A DNA stretch of 64,000 nt from Akkermansia muciniphila (lineage in GTDB: Bacteria > Verrucomicrobiota > Verrucomicrobiia > Verrucomicrobiales > Akkermansiaceae). Positions within the stretch are counted from its first letter, which is position 1. Each line of letters starts with the position of its first letter. Positions 18,876 through 27,128 of this stretch are shown here, one piece after another. Both the position numbers and the translations under genes were made by a program. Under the pieces are notes generated by a model, which saw nothing but the letters and a program-made list of their open reading frames with translations, did no database searches and was not told the origin of the DNA. Location of the stretch: NCBI GenBank assembly GCA_947624785.1, contig CANQLV010000005.1, forward strand, positions 1 through 64,000, given 5' to 3'.

Positions 18876-19949
18876 TCATGTGGAGAGGCATATCCATTTC
18901 CCCACCGTTTTAAAGCGCCTGAGGATATTGAATGCAAAAACGGAAACGGCGAAAACGATCACTGGTTCAAACAACGTCAGGATGGAATGAAGCGCGGTAT
19001 TTTCAATGCTGGCGGGTATGCCGTGATAGAATAATTTCAGGCCTATGGGATGGAAGACATAGACGAAAAAGATGGAAGGCGCCAGGCCGGATACTTTATT
19101 GGCTGTTTCAGGAAATAGCCGGGTACAGGCTATGGCGCCTACTATTGGGCAAATAACCATGAAGATGTTTTGGAGGGATAAAAACATCAGGGCTGCATCC
19201 TGGCCGGCTCCGGCGTTTTGTATGGCGTGTTTCCCAACTGCGGCGCAAAGCGCTATTCCCAGCGTCACCAATGAAACAAGCGCAAGGTGCTCGTAAATCC
19301 ATGCGGAGAGATGGATGATGCGTTTTCTGCGTGCACAAAAAATACCGAGCAGGAACCAGGATACGCCATACGCTCCCTGTGCCTTGAATAAAAAAGGAAT
19401 GTCGTTTAAAACCGTATGGTAAATTAATTCCGGAGCAGCGCCCAGTACTTGAAAGACGAGGGTAAGAAACAACAGCGCTGTATCGTTCAATTTACTTAAT
19501 AGGGGGCTGGCAAGGCTTAACAGCAGCAGTTCCCTCAAGAACCACAACACTCCGTAGGCGGGAAAGGTGTCAAAGATATTGCTGCCGAAAACGGAAGGCA
19601 TGTTGGCATATATGGCGTGAAAATTGAATTTGAAATAAATCAATGCGCCGATCAAGCTCCAGAGAAGATAAGGAATGAATAGTTTGAAAAACCGACTGTA
19701 ATTAAGTATTTTTTTATGGTCCTGTTTAATAAACAGGGCGGAAATGAAGAAAAAAACGAAGACGGACCAGGCGCCTATGATATAACCGCTGAAATAGTTC
19801 CATACGTTCGCATGGGATGCGATAATGCCCAGCATCGTAAGTGCCCGGCAGACGTCAATCCAAACAATGCGTTGATGAAAGTTGCTCGCCTGCGGTATTT
19901 GGGAGTCAGCCGTCAGTATGTTATTAAGTGTACGGCTGGTCGTTTGCAC
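18876..19949 (-). CDS. Membrane acyltransferase 3 family protein
   Basis: 357 residues with about ten membrane helices. The N-terminal signature RIVWIDVCRALTMLGIIASHANVW holds the Arg and His conserved in acyltransferase-3 (OafA/WecH) proteins, which O-acetylate or O-acylate surface glycans. The DNA is visibly AT-richer than its neighbours and the gene stands alone, suggesting later acquisition. The substrate cannot be inferred. Confidence 0.85.
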   Translation of the reverse strand: MQTTSRTLNNILTADSQIPQASNFHQRIVWIDVCRALTMLGIIASHANVWNYFSGYIIGAWSVFVFFFISALFIKQDHKKILNYSRFFKLFIPYLLWSLIGALIYFKFNFHAIYANMPSVFGSNIFDTFPAYGVLWFLRELLLLSLASPLLSKLNDTALLFLTLVFQVLGAAPELIYHTVLNDIPFLFKAQGAYGVSWFLLGIFCARRKRIIHLSAWIYEHLALVSLVTLGIALCAAVGKHAIQNAGAGQDAALMFLSLQNIFMVICPIVGAIACTRLFPETANKVSGLAPSIFFVYVFHPIGLKLFYHGIPASIENTALHSILTLFEPVIVFAVSVFAFNILRRFKTVGKWICLST

Positions 19950-19980
19950 AAGGAATCCCCGGATTGTTTTTGAAGCGCTT

Positions 19981-20589
19981 TTAAAGAGCGGTCCTGCCTT
20001 CCAGCGCTTTCATCAGCGTCAGCGTGTCCGCGTGGCTGAGGCCGGAGCCGGCGGGCAGGCCCTGGGCGGGGCGGGAAATCTTGCAGTCCAGGTCCTTAAG
20101 CAGGTGGTGGAGGTAGGTGGCGGTGGCTTCCCCTTCCACGTCAGACCCCGTTGCCAGAATGACTTCACAGCCCGGCTGCCGGGTGACGCGTTCCACCAGG
20201 GGCTGGATATTGAGGTCTTCCGGCTCCACGTCGTCCAGCGGGGAGAGCTTGCCGCCCAGGCAATGGTACAGCCCGCGGTAGGCGCTGCTGCGCTCAATGG
20301 GGATGACGTCCGTGGCCTGTTCCACCACGCAGACGAGGCGGCTGTCCCGTTCTTCATCCCGGCAGGCGGCGCAGGATTCTCCCGCCGTGCTGAAAAAGCC
20401 GCAGACGGGGCATGGCGTGACGTGCTCCGCCGCCTGGCCGATGGTGCGGGCAATCGCCTCCGCTTCCCCCATGTGCCCCTGGAGCATCCACAGGGCCATG
20501 CGTTCCGCTCCGCGGGTGCCGATGCCCGGAAGCTGCTTGAGGGCGGTTACCAGTTCAAGCACGGGAAGGGGATAGTCCAGATTATTCAT
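19981..20589 (-). CDS. recR: Recombination mediator protein RecR
   Basis: 202 residues from ATG 20589 (MNNLDYPLPVLEL); longer starts add a Pro/Arg-rich tail. In order: helix-hairpin-helix LKQLPGIGTRGAERMALWML, a four-Cys zinc motif (CPVCG and CAAC), a Toprim domain (LVCVVEQATDVIPIERS, LSPLDDVEPEDLNI), and C-terminal SRPAQGLPAGSGLSHADTLTLMKALEGR. It loads RecA at gaps with RecO/RecF. Its start overlaps the stop of the upstream membrane-protein gene by 8 bases, suggesting translational coupling. Confidence 0.95.
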   Translation of the reverse strand: MNNLDYPLPVLELVTALKQLPGIGTRGAERMALWMLQGHMGEAEAIARTIGQAAEHVTPCPVCGFFSTAGESCAACRDEERDSRLVCVVEQATDVIPIERSSAYRGLYHCLGGKLSPLDDVEPEDLNIQPLVERVTRQPGCEVILATGSDVEGEATATYLHHLLKDLDCKISRPAQGLPAGSGLSHADTLTLMKALEGRTAL

Positions 20590-21031
20590 GAGCGGGAGGA
20601 GGTTCGGAATGATGCGGGCCGGGTGACGGCTGGGGCCACAGGATGGCGAGCGCACCCGCGCTCCCCGCGGAGAGCAGGCACGGAACGGCGTTGAAGAAGA
20701 GGCCCCACAGCCCCAGCACCGGGGTAAAGCAGGCCAGCAGAAGAAGGAAGGCGGCCAGAACGGCCGTTTTACGGAGTGTTCCGCGGATCAGGATCAGGTC
20801 GTAAACCAGGGCCAGCGTCAGCGCCATGCACAGCAGGAAGCCCATGCCGGGGGAAAGGGCCGGAGCATCCGGAGCCAGCAGAAACGGAGCGGCGGCCATG
20901 GCTCCCTTCAAGGCTTGCGCCCAGGCGGGGGTGACGCCCAGGGAATACAGCACCACGATCAGGATGATCCCCGCTACGGAGAACAGGGCCCACCGCATGA
21001 GCAGAATGTCCTGGTGCGTCTTGGAAGGCAT
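20582..21031 (-). CDS. Small integral membrane protein of unknown function
   Basis: 149 residues with about four or five hydrophobic helices (ALFSVAGIILIVVLYSLGV; GMGFLLCMALTLALVYDLILI; VLAAFLLLLACFTPVLGLWGLFF; the last near the C-terminus) and a Pro/His-rich cytoplasmic tail. No family is recognised. It overlaps the recR start by 8 bases, so the two are probably coupled in one transcript. Confidence 0.72.
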   Translation of the reverse strand: MPSKTHQDILLMRWALFSVAGIILIVVLYSLGVTPAWAQALKGAMAAAPFLLAPDAPALSPGMGFLLCMALTLALVYDLILIRGTLRKTAVLAAFLLLLACFTPVLGLWGLFFNAVPCLLSAGSAGALAILWPQPSPGPHHSEPPPAHE

Positions 21032-21118
21032 GGCTGTGAAATGAAGAAGGCGGAAGCGCGATGACTGCAGTGGACACGAGCATCAGCGCTTCCGCCGGGA
21101 AGGGGTTTCCTGAAAGGT

Positions 21119-22366
21119 TCAGGCGAATCTCTTCACGATGACGGAGGAGTTATGCCCCCCGAAACCGAAGGAGTTGCTCAGGACGGCGTCCACCCTGGCC
21201 TCGCGGGCCTTGTTGGGCACGCAGTCCAGGTCGCATTCCGGGTCCTGGTTGTCCACGTTGATGGTGGGCGGGATGATGTTTTCCTGCATGGCCATGAGGC
21301 AGGCTGCCAGTTCCACGCCGCCGGCGGCGCCCAGAAGGTGGCCGGTCATGGATTTGGTGGAACTGATGAGCAGCCCGTTTTTGGCGTGGTCGCCAAAGAC
21401 GGCCTTGATGGCCTTGATTTCGCAGATATCGCCCAGCGGGGTGGAGGTGCCGTGCGTGTTGATGTAGTCAATGTCCTCCGGCTTCATGCCCGCGTGTTCC
21501 AGGGCCATCTGCATGCAGCGGGCGGCGCCGCGGCCTTCCGGGTCCGGAGCGGTGAGGTGGTGGGCGTCCGCGGAGATGCCGTAGCCGACGAGTTCCCCGT
21601 AAATCCTGGCGCCGCGTTTCTGGGCGTGTTCCAGCGTTTCCAGAATGACGACGCCGGAGCCTTCGCCCATGACGAAGCCGTCGCGGTCCACATCATACGG
21701 GCGGGAGGCGCGCTGGGGTTCGTCATTGCGGGAGCTGAGGGCTTTCATGTTGCTGAACCCGGAGACGCCCGTAGGCAGGATGGTGGCTTCCGCGCCGCCG
21801 CAGACCATGACGTCCGCATCGCCGAATTTCATGATGCGCCAGGCTTCCCCGATGTTGTGGTTGGAGGTGGCGCAGGCCGTGACGATGGACATGTTCGGGC
21901 CGCCGAAGCCGTATTCCATGGAGATGAGGCCGGAGGCGATGTTGCTGATCATGTACGGGATCATGAAGGGGGACACGCGGGCCGGCCCCTTGGAAAGAAG
22001 CGTGGCGTGCTGGCTTTCCAGCGTGCCGAGGCCGCCGATGCCGCTGCCCACCATGACGCCGATGCGGGTTTTGTCCTCCGCTTCCAGGTCCATGCCGGAG
22101 TCCTTGAGAGCCATTCCGGCGGCGCCCATGGCAAAGTGCGTGAAGCGGTCCACGCGGCGTGCGTCCTTGGGCGTCTTGAAATACGGGGCGGGATCGAAAT
22201 CCTTGACTTCACCGGCGATTTTCGTGGAGTAGTCGGTGACATCCATGGACTTGATGGTGTCAATGCCGCTGCGGCCAGCCTTCATGGCTTCCCAGGTGGA
22301 TGCAAGATCATTGCCCAGGGGGCTGATCACTCCGATGCCGGTGATAACAATTCTGCGGTCGGTCAT
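21119..22366 (-). CDS. fabF: 3-oxoacyl-[acyl-carrier-protein] synthase II
   Basis: 415 residues from ATG 22366 (MTDRRIVITGIGVISPLGND). The Cys-His-His triad is complete: VTACATSNHN, INTHGTSTPLGD, and KSMTGHLLGAAGG. It extends acyl-ACP chains with malonyl-ACP in fatty acid elongation. No acpP is adjacent. It lies 64 bases downstream of the SGNH/hydrolase fusion on the same strand. Confidence 0.97.
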   Translation of the reverse strand: MTDRRIVITGIGVISPLGNDLASTWEAMKAGRSGIDTIKSMDVTDYSTKIAGEVKDFDPAPYFKTPKDARRVDRFTHFAMGAAGMALKDSGMDLEAEDKTRIGVMVGSGIGGLGTLESQHATLLSKGPARVSPFMIPYMISNIASGLISMEYGFGGPNMSIVTACATSNHNIGEAWRIMKFGDADVMVCGGAEATILPTGVSGFSNMKALSSRNDEPQRASRPYDVDRDGFVMGEGSGVVILETLEHAQKRGARIYGELVGYGISADAHHLTAPDPEGRGAARCMQMALEHAGMKPEDIDYINTHGTSTPLGDICEIKAIKAVFGDHAKNGLLISSTKSMTGHLLGAAGGVELAACLMAMQENIIPPTINVDNQDPECDLDCVPNKAREARVDAVLSNSFGFGGHNSSVIVKRFA

Positions 22367-22430
22367 AATAAGTGTGAGTGGTTGCAAATAATGCTTGAGT
22401 TAGAATAGGCGACATTACAGGAAAGTCAAG

Positions 22431-24140
22431 CTAATCCCCCCTGTTCCCCGGTGCGGGGTGAAGGGGGGATGGGGAAGGTTCCTTCCGGCTGGGGGACAGG
22501 GGCTTTCCGGATACGGGCGTTCCCTGTTGCGCCGCTGCGGCTCCGGTCCCGCGAACGGATTTCAGGATAAATTCCACAATGGGAGCCGGGTCCGGCAGGC
22601 TGTGGGGATGATGGCCCACTCCCGGTTTATGAATCACCCGGATGCTGCCGCCCAGGGCGCGGTATTTCCGTTCCACGAGGGCCATGTTCTCCTCCAGGGG
22701 AACCACGCCGTCCGCGTCCCCCACCACGGCGAGAATAGGGATGCGCGCCTTGGCCAGAGGCTCCAGCCTGTTGACGGGACTCAGCTTTCCACTCAGGGCT
22801 TCCTCTTCCGTAACGCCGTAGACGTCCAGCAGGCGGAGCCAGTCTTCCGGGGACCCTGTTCCCTTCCCCCTGCCGCCGGGCCAGCTCGCCACGTCGCAAA
22901 CGGGAGCGTCCACATAAATGGCGGCCACCCGGCCGGGGTGCAGGGCCGCCCAGTTGAAGGAAAAGAGGCCTCCGCGGCTGAATCCTTCCAGCACCGTTTT
23001 TGGGGAAAGGCGGTAATCCCGGACCAGGGTTTCATAAAACCGGTCCATGATGTTCATGGCTGCGGGCGCGCCGTACATGTTCTGCACGTCCACATAAGCC
23101 ACATGGAACCCTTCCTTGAGCAGGGCTATGTCCGCCTGCGGCTCGTTCCCGAAGAATTCCTGCCGCCAGATCCACGGCCTGTTTTCCGCCGGGGTTTTGG
23201 GGAGGACGAGAATGGCGTTCCTGCCCGCTGCCTTGAAGTGAAGGGCCGGGAAGCCCTGCCATTCCGAGACGGCCACCCCCTCCCGGACAAAGGGAAGAAC
23301 GGAGACCGGAACCCCCTTCGGGATGCCGGGGCGGCGGTGGCCCGTTTCCGTCAGCCACGCCAGCTTGTACAGGTTGTGGCGCTCCAGGGCTTTCCCGAAC
23401 TCGTCCCCTTCCGGGAAACGGACGCGGGCGGGCACGCGGAGGATGGAGGCGAGGGGAGGCCAAATGGCCCTGGCAATCATGAAGTGGCCCTCCTGCCCGG
23501 GATGGACGCCGTCCCCGGCGTAAACAAACCGGGGATTCCTTTTCTTCGCTTCCCGGATTTGGCGGCCAAGCTCCGGGCGCATGTCCACCACCTTCCAGCC
23601 GTCCTTTTTACGGCTGGCGAGCCATGCGGCATAAGTGTCCAGCACCTGGTTGTAACGGGCCGCATCCTTTTCCGGGGTATCCGCCATATAGAGGGGCGGC
23701 GTGACGGCGATGAATTGGGCCCCGGCGTCTTCCACTCTTTTTTTCAGCCGTTCCATGCCTTGTTGATAGGCCTGGAAGCCTGATTCGGAAAAGGGCTGCA
23801 TCATGCCGTCGTTCATCCCATAGCAGGCAATGACGAGGGTGGGCGCGTATTTGGTGAGGATGGAGTCCAGGCGGTCATGAAGGCAGGGGCGCGGGAAGGC
23901 GCCTCCGGCGTGGCCCGGTTCCGACAAGCCGGACACCGTTTCACTGGGGAGCGCCATGCTGACGATTTCCGCGTGCCGGTAGGCCGGAGTTTGCCGCAGG
24001 GCCGCTTCCACCAGGGCAGGCCATTGTCCGGAATAGGGGATGCTGTCCCCCAGAATGGCGATTCTGGGTTCCCCTCCCATGGCGTGCGACAGGAAAAGGG
24101 CCAGCAGGAAGGGGATGATGCGCAGGGTGGTCATTCTCAT
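22431..24140 (-). CDS. Exported SGNH esterase fused to an alpha/beta-hydrolase
   Basis: 569 residues. A signal peptide (LRIIPFLLALFLSHAMGG) is followed by an SGNH/GDSL hydrolase: block I AILGDSIPYSG, GMND near residue 110, and DGVHPG with the catalytic Asp and His near residue 210. From about residue 260 a second hydrolase follows with nucleophile elbow GFSRGG, acid region VGDADGVVP and catalytic His GVGHHPHS. Both halves look active. Two esterases in one secreted chain suit deacylation of complex host or microbial glycans, which is an inference. The C-terminus is Pro/Ser-rich. A hairpin of C and G runs at 22434-22470 overlaps the gene end. Confidence 0.87.
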   Translation of the reverse strand: MRMTTLRIIPFLLALFLSHAMGGEPRIAILGDSIPYSGQWPALVEAALRQTPAYRHAEIVSMALPSETVSGLSEPGHAGGAFPRPCLHDRLDSILTKYAPTLVIACYGMNDGMMQPFSESGFQAYQQGMERLKKRVEDAGAQFIAVTPPLYMADTPEKDAARYNQVLDTYAAWLASRKKDGWKVVDMRPELGRQIREAKKRNPRFVYAGDGVHPGQEGHFMIARAIWPPLASILRVPARVRFPEGDEFGKALERHNLYKLAWLTETGHRRPGIPKGVPVSVLPFVREGVAVSEWQGFPALHFKAAGRNAILVLPKTPAENRPWIWRQEFFGNEPQADIALLKEGFHVAYVDVQNMYGAPAAMNIMDRFYETLVRDYRLSPKTVLEGFSRGGLFSFNWAALHPGRVAAIYVDAPVCDVASWPGGRGKGTGSPEDWLRLLDVYGVTEEEALSGKLSPVNRLEPLAKARIPILAVVGDADGVVPLEENMALVERKYRALGGSIRVIHKPGVGHHPHSLPDPAPIVEFILKSVRGTGAAAAQQGTPVSGKPLSPSRKEPSPSPLHPAPGNRGD

Positions 24141-24269
24141 GATACCACATTACGCAGGCGCGGGAATGAATGTTTCAACGGCGCGTTTCTTCCGGGAAAT
24201 AGAATTTTCACGGAGCTTTTATCCGGTTCCCTGCTTTTTCGTCCGGTCCTTTTTCCCGTGCCGTGCGCG

Positions 24270-24785
24270 TTAATGGGGGCTGTTCGCCATGGCCGGCTGC
24301 GGCGCAGCCTGGAATTCCAGGGAAAGGGAATTGACGCAGTAGCGCGTGTTCTTCGGCGTCAGGCGTTCTCCGGTGAAGATGTGCCCCAGATGGGCTCCGC
24401 ACCGGGCGCATGTGATCTCCGTGCGGCGCCCCTGGCCGGCGTTGATGCTCCTGACGGCGTCCGGCAGGGAATCGTCAAAGCAGGGCCAGCCGCATCCGGC
24501 GTCGAATTTGTCTTCCGACCGGAACAGGGCTTCTCCGCACTTGCGGCAGCCATAGGTGCCCTGTTCAAAGAAGCTGACGAACTCCCCGGAAAAGGGCGGT
24601 TCCGTTCCCTGGTGCTCGATGATGCGCTTTTCCGTTTCCGTGAGGGGACGGCGCGTTCGGGATGGGCCGGGATCAGGCACGTCCTGGGAGGCGGGAATTC
24701 CGCCGTCCACGGCCATGACGCCTGCCACCCCTTCCGCAATCGTTCCTATCCATGATGCCCAGTGTCTGCGTTCTTCCTGATTCAT
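24270..24785 (-). CDS. msrB: Peptide methionine (R)-S-oxide reductase
   Basis: 171 residues; the MsrB domain starts near residue 46. Zinc ligands are Cys80/83 and Cys126/129, and the catalytic Cys150 sits in RYCVNSLSLEF. The usual GWPSF reads GWPCF here (Cys102), next to Cys98, so an extra resolving cysteine is possible. The first 45 residues are not part of the fold and are not a clear signal peptide. It repairs methionine-R-sulfoxide in proteins. It is a single gene. Confidence 0.93.
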   Translation of the reverse strand: MNQEERRHWASWIGTIAEGVAGVMAVDGGIPASQDVPDPGPSRTRRPLTETEKRIIEHQGTEPPFSGEFVSFFEQGTYGCRKCGEALFRSEDKFDAGCGWPCFDDSLPDAVRSINAGQGRRTEITCARCGAHLGHIFTGERLTPKNTRYCVNSLSLEFQAAPQPAMANSPH

Positions 24786-24896
24786 ACGTACCTATGACCA
24801 GGTTGGAGCGGATTTCGCTCATTCATACACCAATATCTTGTGGATAAGGTTGATTTTAAGGGGAGAATGCTAAAAATATGGGAGTCTGTGGGAGGA

Positions 24897-25976
24897 TTAG
24901 TACTCTAAATCCAGCCAAAGCTGCTCCCAGATTCCTTGCCGCTGTTCTTCCTGGGGGTGGGAGACGGACAGCCCCAGAAGGCGGAACGTGCGGTCCCCGG
25001 AGTCCAGGTCTTCCATCAGAGTCCGGGCCAGGGGCAGGATGTCCTCCTTCTCCGTCAGGGGATCCGGCACGGTCATGCAGCGTGACTTCTGGACGAAGTC
25101 CGGAAACTTGACCTTCAGGGTGAGCGTATTGCCCCGGAAGCCGGAGCGCGCCAGGCGCCCCGTGAGCTCTTCCACCAGCAGGGGAAGGTGCTGTTCCAGA
25201 GCCTCCGCCCTGGTGACATCTGCCCGGTAGGTTTCTTCACAACCCACGGATTTGCGGATGCGGGAAGGTTCCACGGGGCGGTCGTCCATGCCGCGGGCGA
25301 AGTTGTAGAAAACTCCCCCTATCTTTCCGAAATGGCGGAGCAGGAAATCCAGGCTCCTTTCCCGGAGCTGCGCCCCGTTGGTGATGGAGAGGGCGCGCAT
25401 GCGTTCGGCGGTGGCGTGGCCGACGCCCCAGAAGGCCTCAATGGGAAGCCGCGCGATGAATTCCTCCGCGCGGGAGGGATGAATGGTGAACAGGCCGTCC
25501 GGCTTGCGGTAGTCGGAAGCGATCTTTGCCAGGAATTTATTGTAGGAGACGCCCGCGGAGGCCGTCAGATGAAGCTCCTGCCTGATTTCCCTCTTGATGC
25601 GCCGTGCAATCTCGACGGCCAGCGGAATGCCCGGCTTGTTTTCCGTGACGTCCAGAAAGGCTTCATCCAGGGAAAGGGGTTCCACCAGGTCCGTATAGCG
25701 GTGGAAAATGGAGTGTATCTGCGCTGAAACGGATTTGTATACGTCCATGCGGTTGCTGGTGAAAATCAGCTTGGGGCAAAGCTTCATCGCCTTCATGGAA
25801 GGCATGGCGGAACGCACGCCGAAACGGCGCGCCTCATAACTGGCCGCCGCCACCACGCCGCGCATCTCCGGTCTTCCTACGGCGATGGGCTTGCCGCGGT
25901 ACTCGGGATGGTCGCGCTGTTCGATGGATGCGTAAAAGGCATCCATGTCCACATGGATGATTTTTCTCTGTTTCAT
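24897..25976 (-). CDS. dinB: DNA polymerase IV (Y family)
   Basis: 359 residues. Palm motifs are IIHVDMDAFYASIEQ at the N-terminus and SLDEAFLDVTE, followed by the finger and thumb region VSYNKFLAKIASDYRKPDG, helix-hairpin-helix IEAFWGVGHATAERM, and a little-finger domain. It performs error-prone translesion synthesis. The C-terminus has no clear clamp-binding motif beyond LWLDLEY. No LexA-type box is apparent upstream. Confidence 0.95.
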   Translation of the reverse strand: MKQRKIIHVDMDAFYASIEQRDHPEYRGKPIAVGRPEMRGVVAAASYEARRFGVRSAMPSMKAMKLCPKLIFTSNRMDVYKSVSAQIHSIFHRYTDLVEPLSLDEAFLDVTENKPGIPLAVEIARRIKREIRQELHLTASAGVSYNKFLAKIASDYRKPDGLFTIHPSRAEEFIARLPIEAFWGVGHATAERMRALSITNGAQLRERSLDFLLRHFGKIGGVFYNFARGMDDRPVEPSRIRKSVGCEETYRADVTRAEALEQHLPLLVEELTGRLARSGFRGNTLTLKVKFPDFVQKSRCMTVPDPLTEKEDILPLARTLMEDLDSGDRTFRLLGLSVSHPQEEQRQGIWEQLWLDLEY

Positions 25977-26360
25977 GGGTGCGCTTCATGATCCCTGTTG
26001 AAGGGGAATCATGAGAAAAAGGGCGGTGGCATCATAACCCAATTTGCCTGCCAAGTCCAGTTGGACAGGGCAAAGAAAGGCTTGAAAATGAAAGAAAGGG
26101 AGGTTTTTGGAAAACGCGGCGATTTTGAATGAAACGGTTTGAAGGAAGGTGGTTGAGCGCCGGAATTTCCAGAGGAAAATGGAGCGCCGTCAGCCGGGAG
26201 ACGAATAATAAGGAAAGTATCTCTTTCTCCAGTCGCGCCGTGCTGAAAGGAATTTCCCTTCCCCCTGGTTCCGGGGATTCGTTTTTTTTGCCGGGATGCC
26301 TGTAAAAGAGAGAGCGGCTGCGCTTGATAAGGAAGCGGAAAAATGGAGGGAGCGGCCGGG

Positions 26361-26550
26361 AGGGAAAAAACAACAGGCCGTTTCCCCTCTGCACGGAGGA
26401 AACGGCCTTGTTGGTGTTGGGGCGTGGAAAAGGCGAAGGATGCGGAGGCCTTTGCCTTTTCCCTTGATGGCAGTGCGACTTTCGCCACCGCTTGATGGCG
26501 GAGAGAGGAAAGAAACCGGAGGGCAGGAGACCGCTTCCTCCCAATCTCTA
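26361..26550 (-). ncRNA. Candidate structured small RNA
   Basis: On the minus strand a TATAAC box (26554-26559) precedes about 185 bases with no protein frame. In this stretch, 26531-26541 can pair with 26395-26405 over 11 bp (one G-U), closing the molecule. Inside are a hairpin at 26483-26500 (CGCCA/TGGCG) and a 9-bp hairpin at 26426-26462 (GGAAAAGGC/GCCTTTTCC). The 3' end forms a terminator (26375-26408) that competes for the same bases as the closing stem. Length and 5'-3' pairing recall 6S RNA, but no conserved 6S sequence is identified. An attenuator is the alternative. Confidence 0.4.
26375..26408 (-). terminator. Rho-independent terminator
   Basis: An 11-bp stem AGGCCGTTTCC/GGAAACGGCCT with a 12-base loop. 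On the minus strand TTGTTTTTT follows. No protein gene lies directly upstream on that strand, so it most likely ends a non-coding transcript. Confidence 0.75.
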
Positions 26551-26790
26551 AGTGTTATAACGGCTGACCGCTGCCATCGTCCGAGACAAGGGAGATTTTT
26601 TAAAAAAAGATCAGAGACTCTGGCCGCCCACGTTTTTTGATCACGGTCCATTTGGGGCGAAAGTGCTATGTCCGTAGCATGAAAGACCGGCATGCCCCGG
26701 ATTTTTTCCCTTAAGGAAAGAATTGCCGCGCACGGAACCAGTTGGAGAAATGATGGCTTCATGATAAAAACCAAACATCAGGAAGCGGCG

Positions 26791-27056
26791 ATGAAAAGGT
26801 ATTTTTCCGGAGAGAAAATTGAAATAGGCGACCATATCACCACGGACGGAGGCGAGGATCATAACGTGATTCTGAAAATCATCGATCATCCCGCAGTCAG
26901 GGACGCTTATGGCCTTGATTGTTCCGGCGCCCTGATGTCCAGCTCTCAAACGGGGGTATCATCTTCGTGCCTTTTGATGAAGTTTGTTCACCGGATACCA
27001 GGCCGCTTCACCGGAAAACGAGTGATGGCCATTTGACGGAGATAGGAGGGGCATGA
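26791..27056 (+). pseudogene. Frameshifted small hypothetical gene
   Basis: ATG 26791 follows an AGGAAG ribosome-binding site and opens MKRYFSGEKIEIGDHITTDG, a compact beta-rich start. The natural-looking frame breaks near 26920-26945. The other frame continues with NGGIIFVPFDEVCSPDTRPL to a stop at 27054-27056, while the original frame turns into Ser/Arg-rich sequence. A single-base deletion would explain this. The sequence resembles small proteins of unknown function with an IxxGDxI start that I associate with Akkermansia, but only loosely. Confidence 0.5.
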
Positions 27057-27128
27057 ATTTTTTGGACGGAGGAAGGGATAGCAGTCCTTCCTCCGGAATT
27101 GGCCGGGATGGGGGCACAGGGCGGCCCG

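Larger units (their letters stand above)
25977..26790. other. Large intergenic region with a candidate structured RNA
   Basis: About 810 bases without a credible protein gene. Frames present are rich in Ser, Pro and Lys and match nothing. The stretch 26361-26550 holds ordered inverted repeats and a terminator on the minus strand, listed separately. The rest shows no recognisable feature. Confidence 0.5.

Noticed and set aside
26395-26580. RNase P RNA
   Set aside because: The plus strand has GAGGAAAG followed by GAGGGCAGG-like sequence, but the conserved P RNA core (AGTCCGGGCTCC and distal pairing) is absent.
26190-26774. 194-codon minus-strand frame in the 26-kb gap
   Set aside because: Pro/Ser/Arg-rich, crosses a terminator hairpin and inverted repeats, and has no family likeness; better explained as a non-coding RNA locus.
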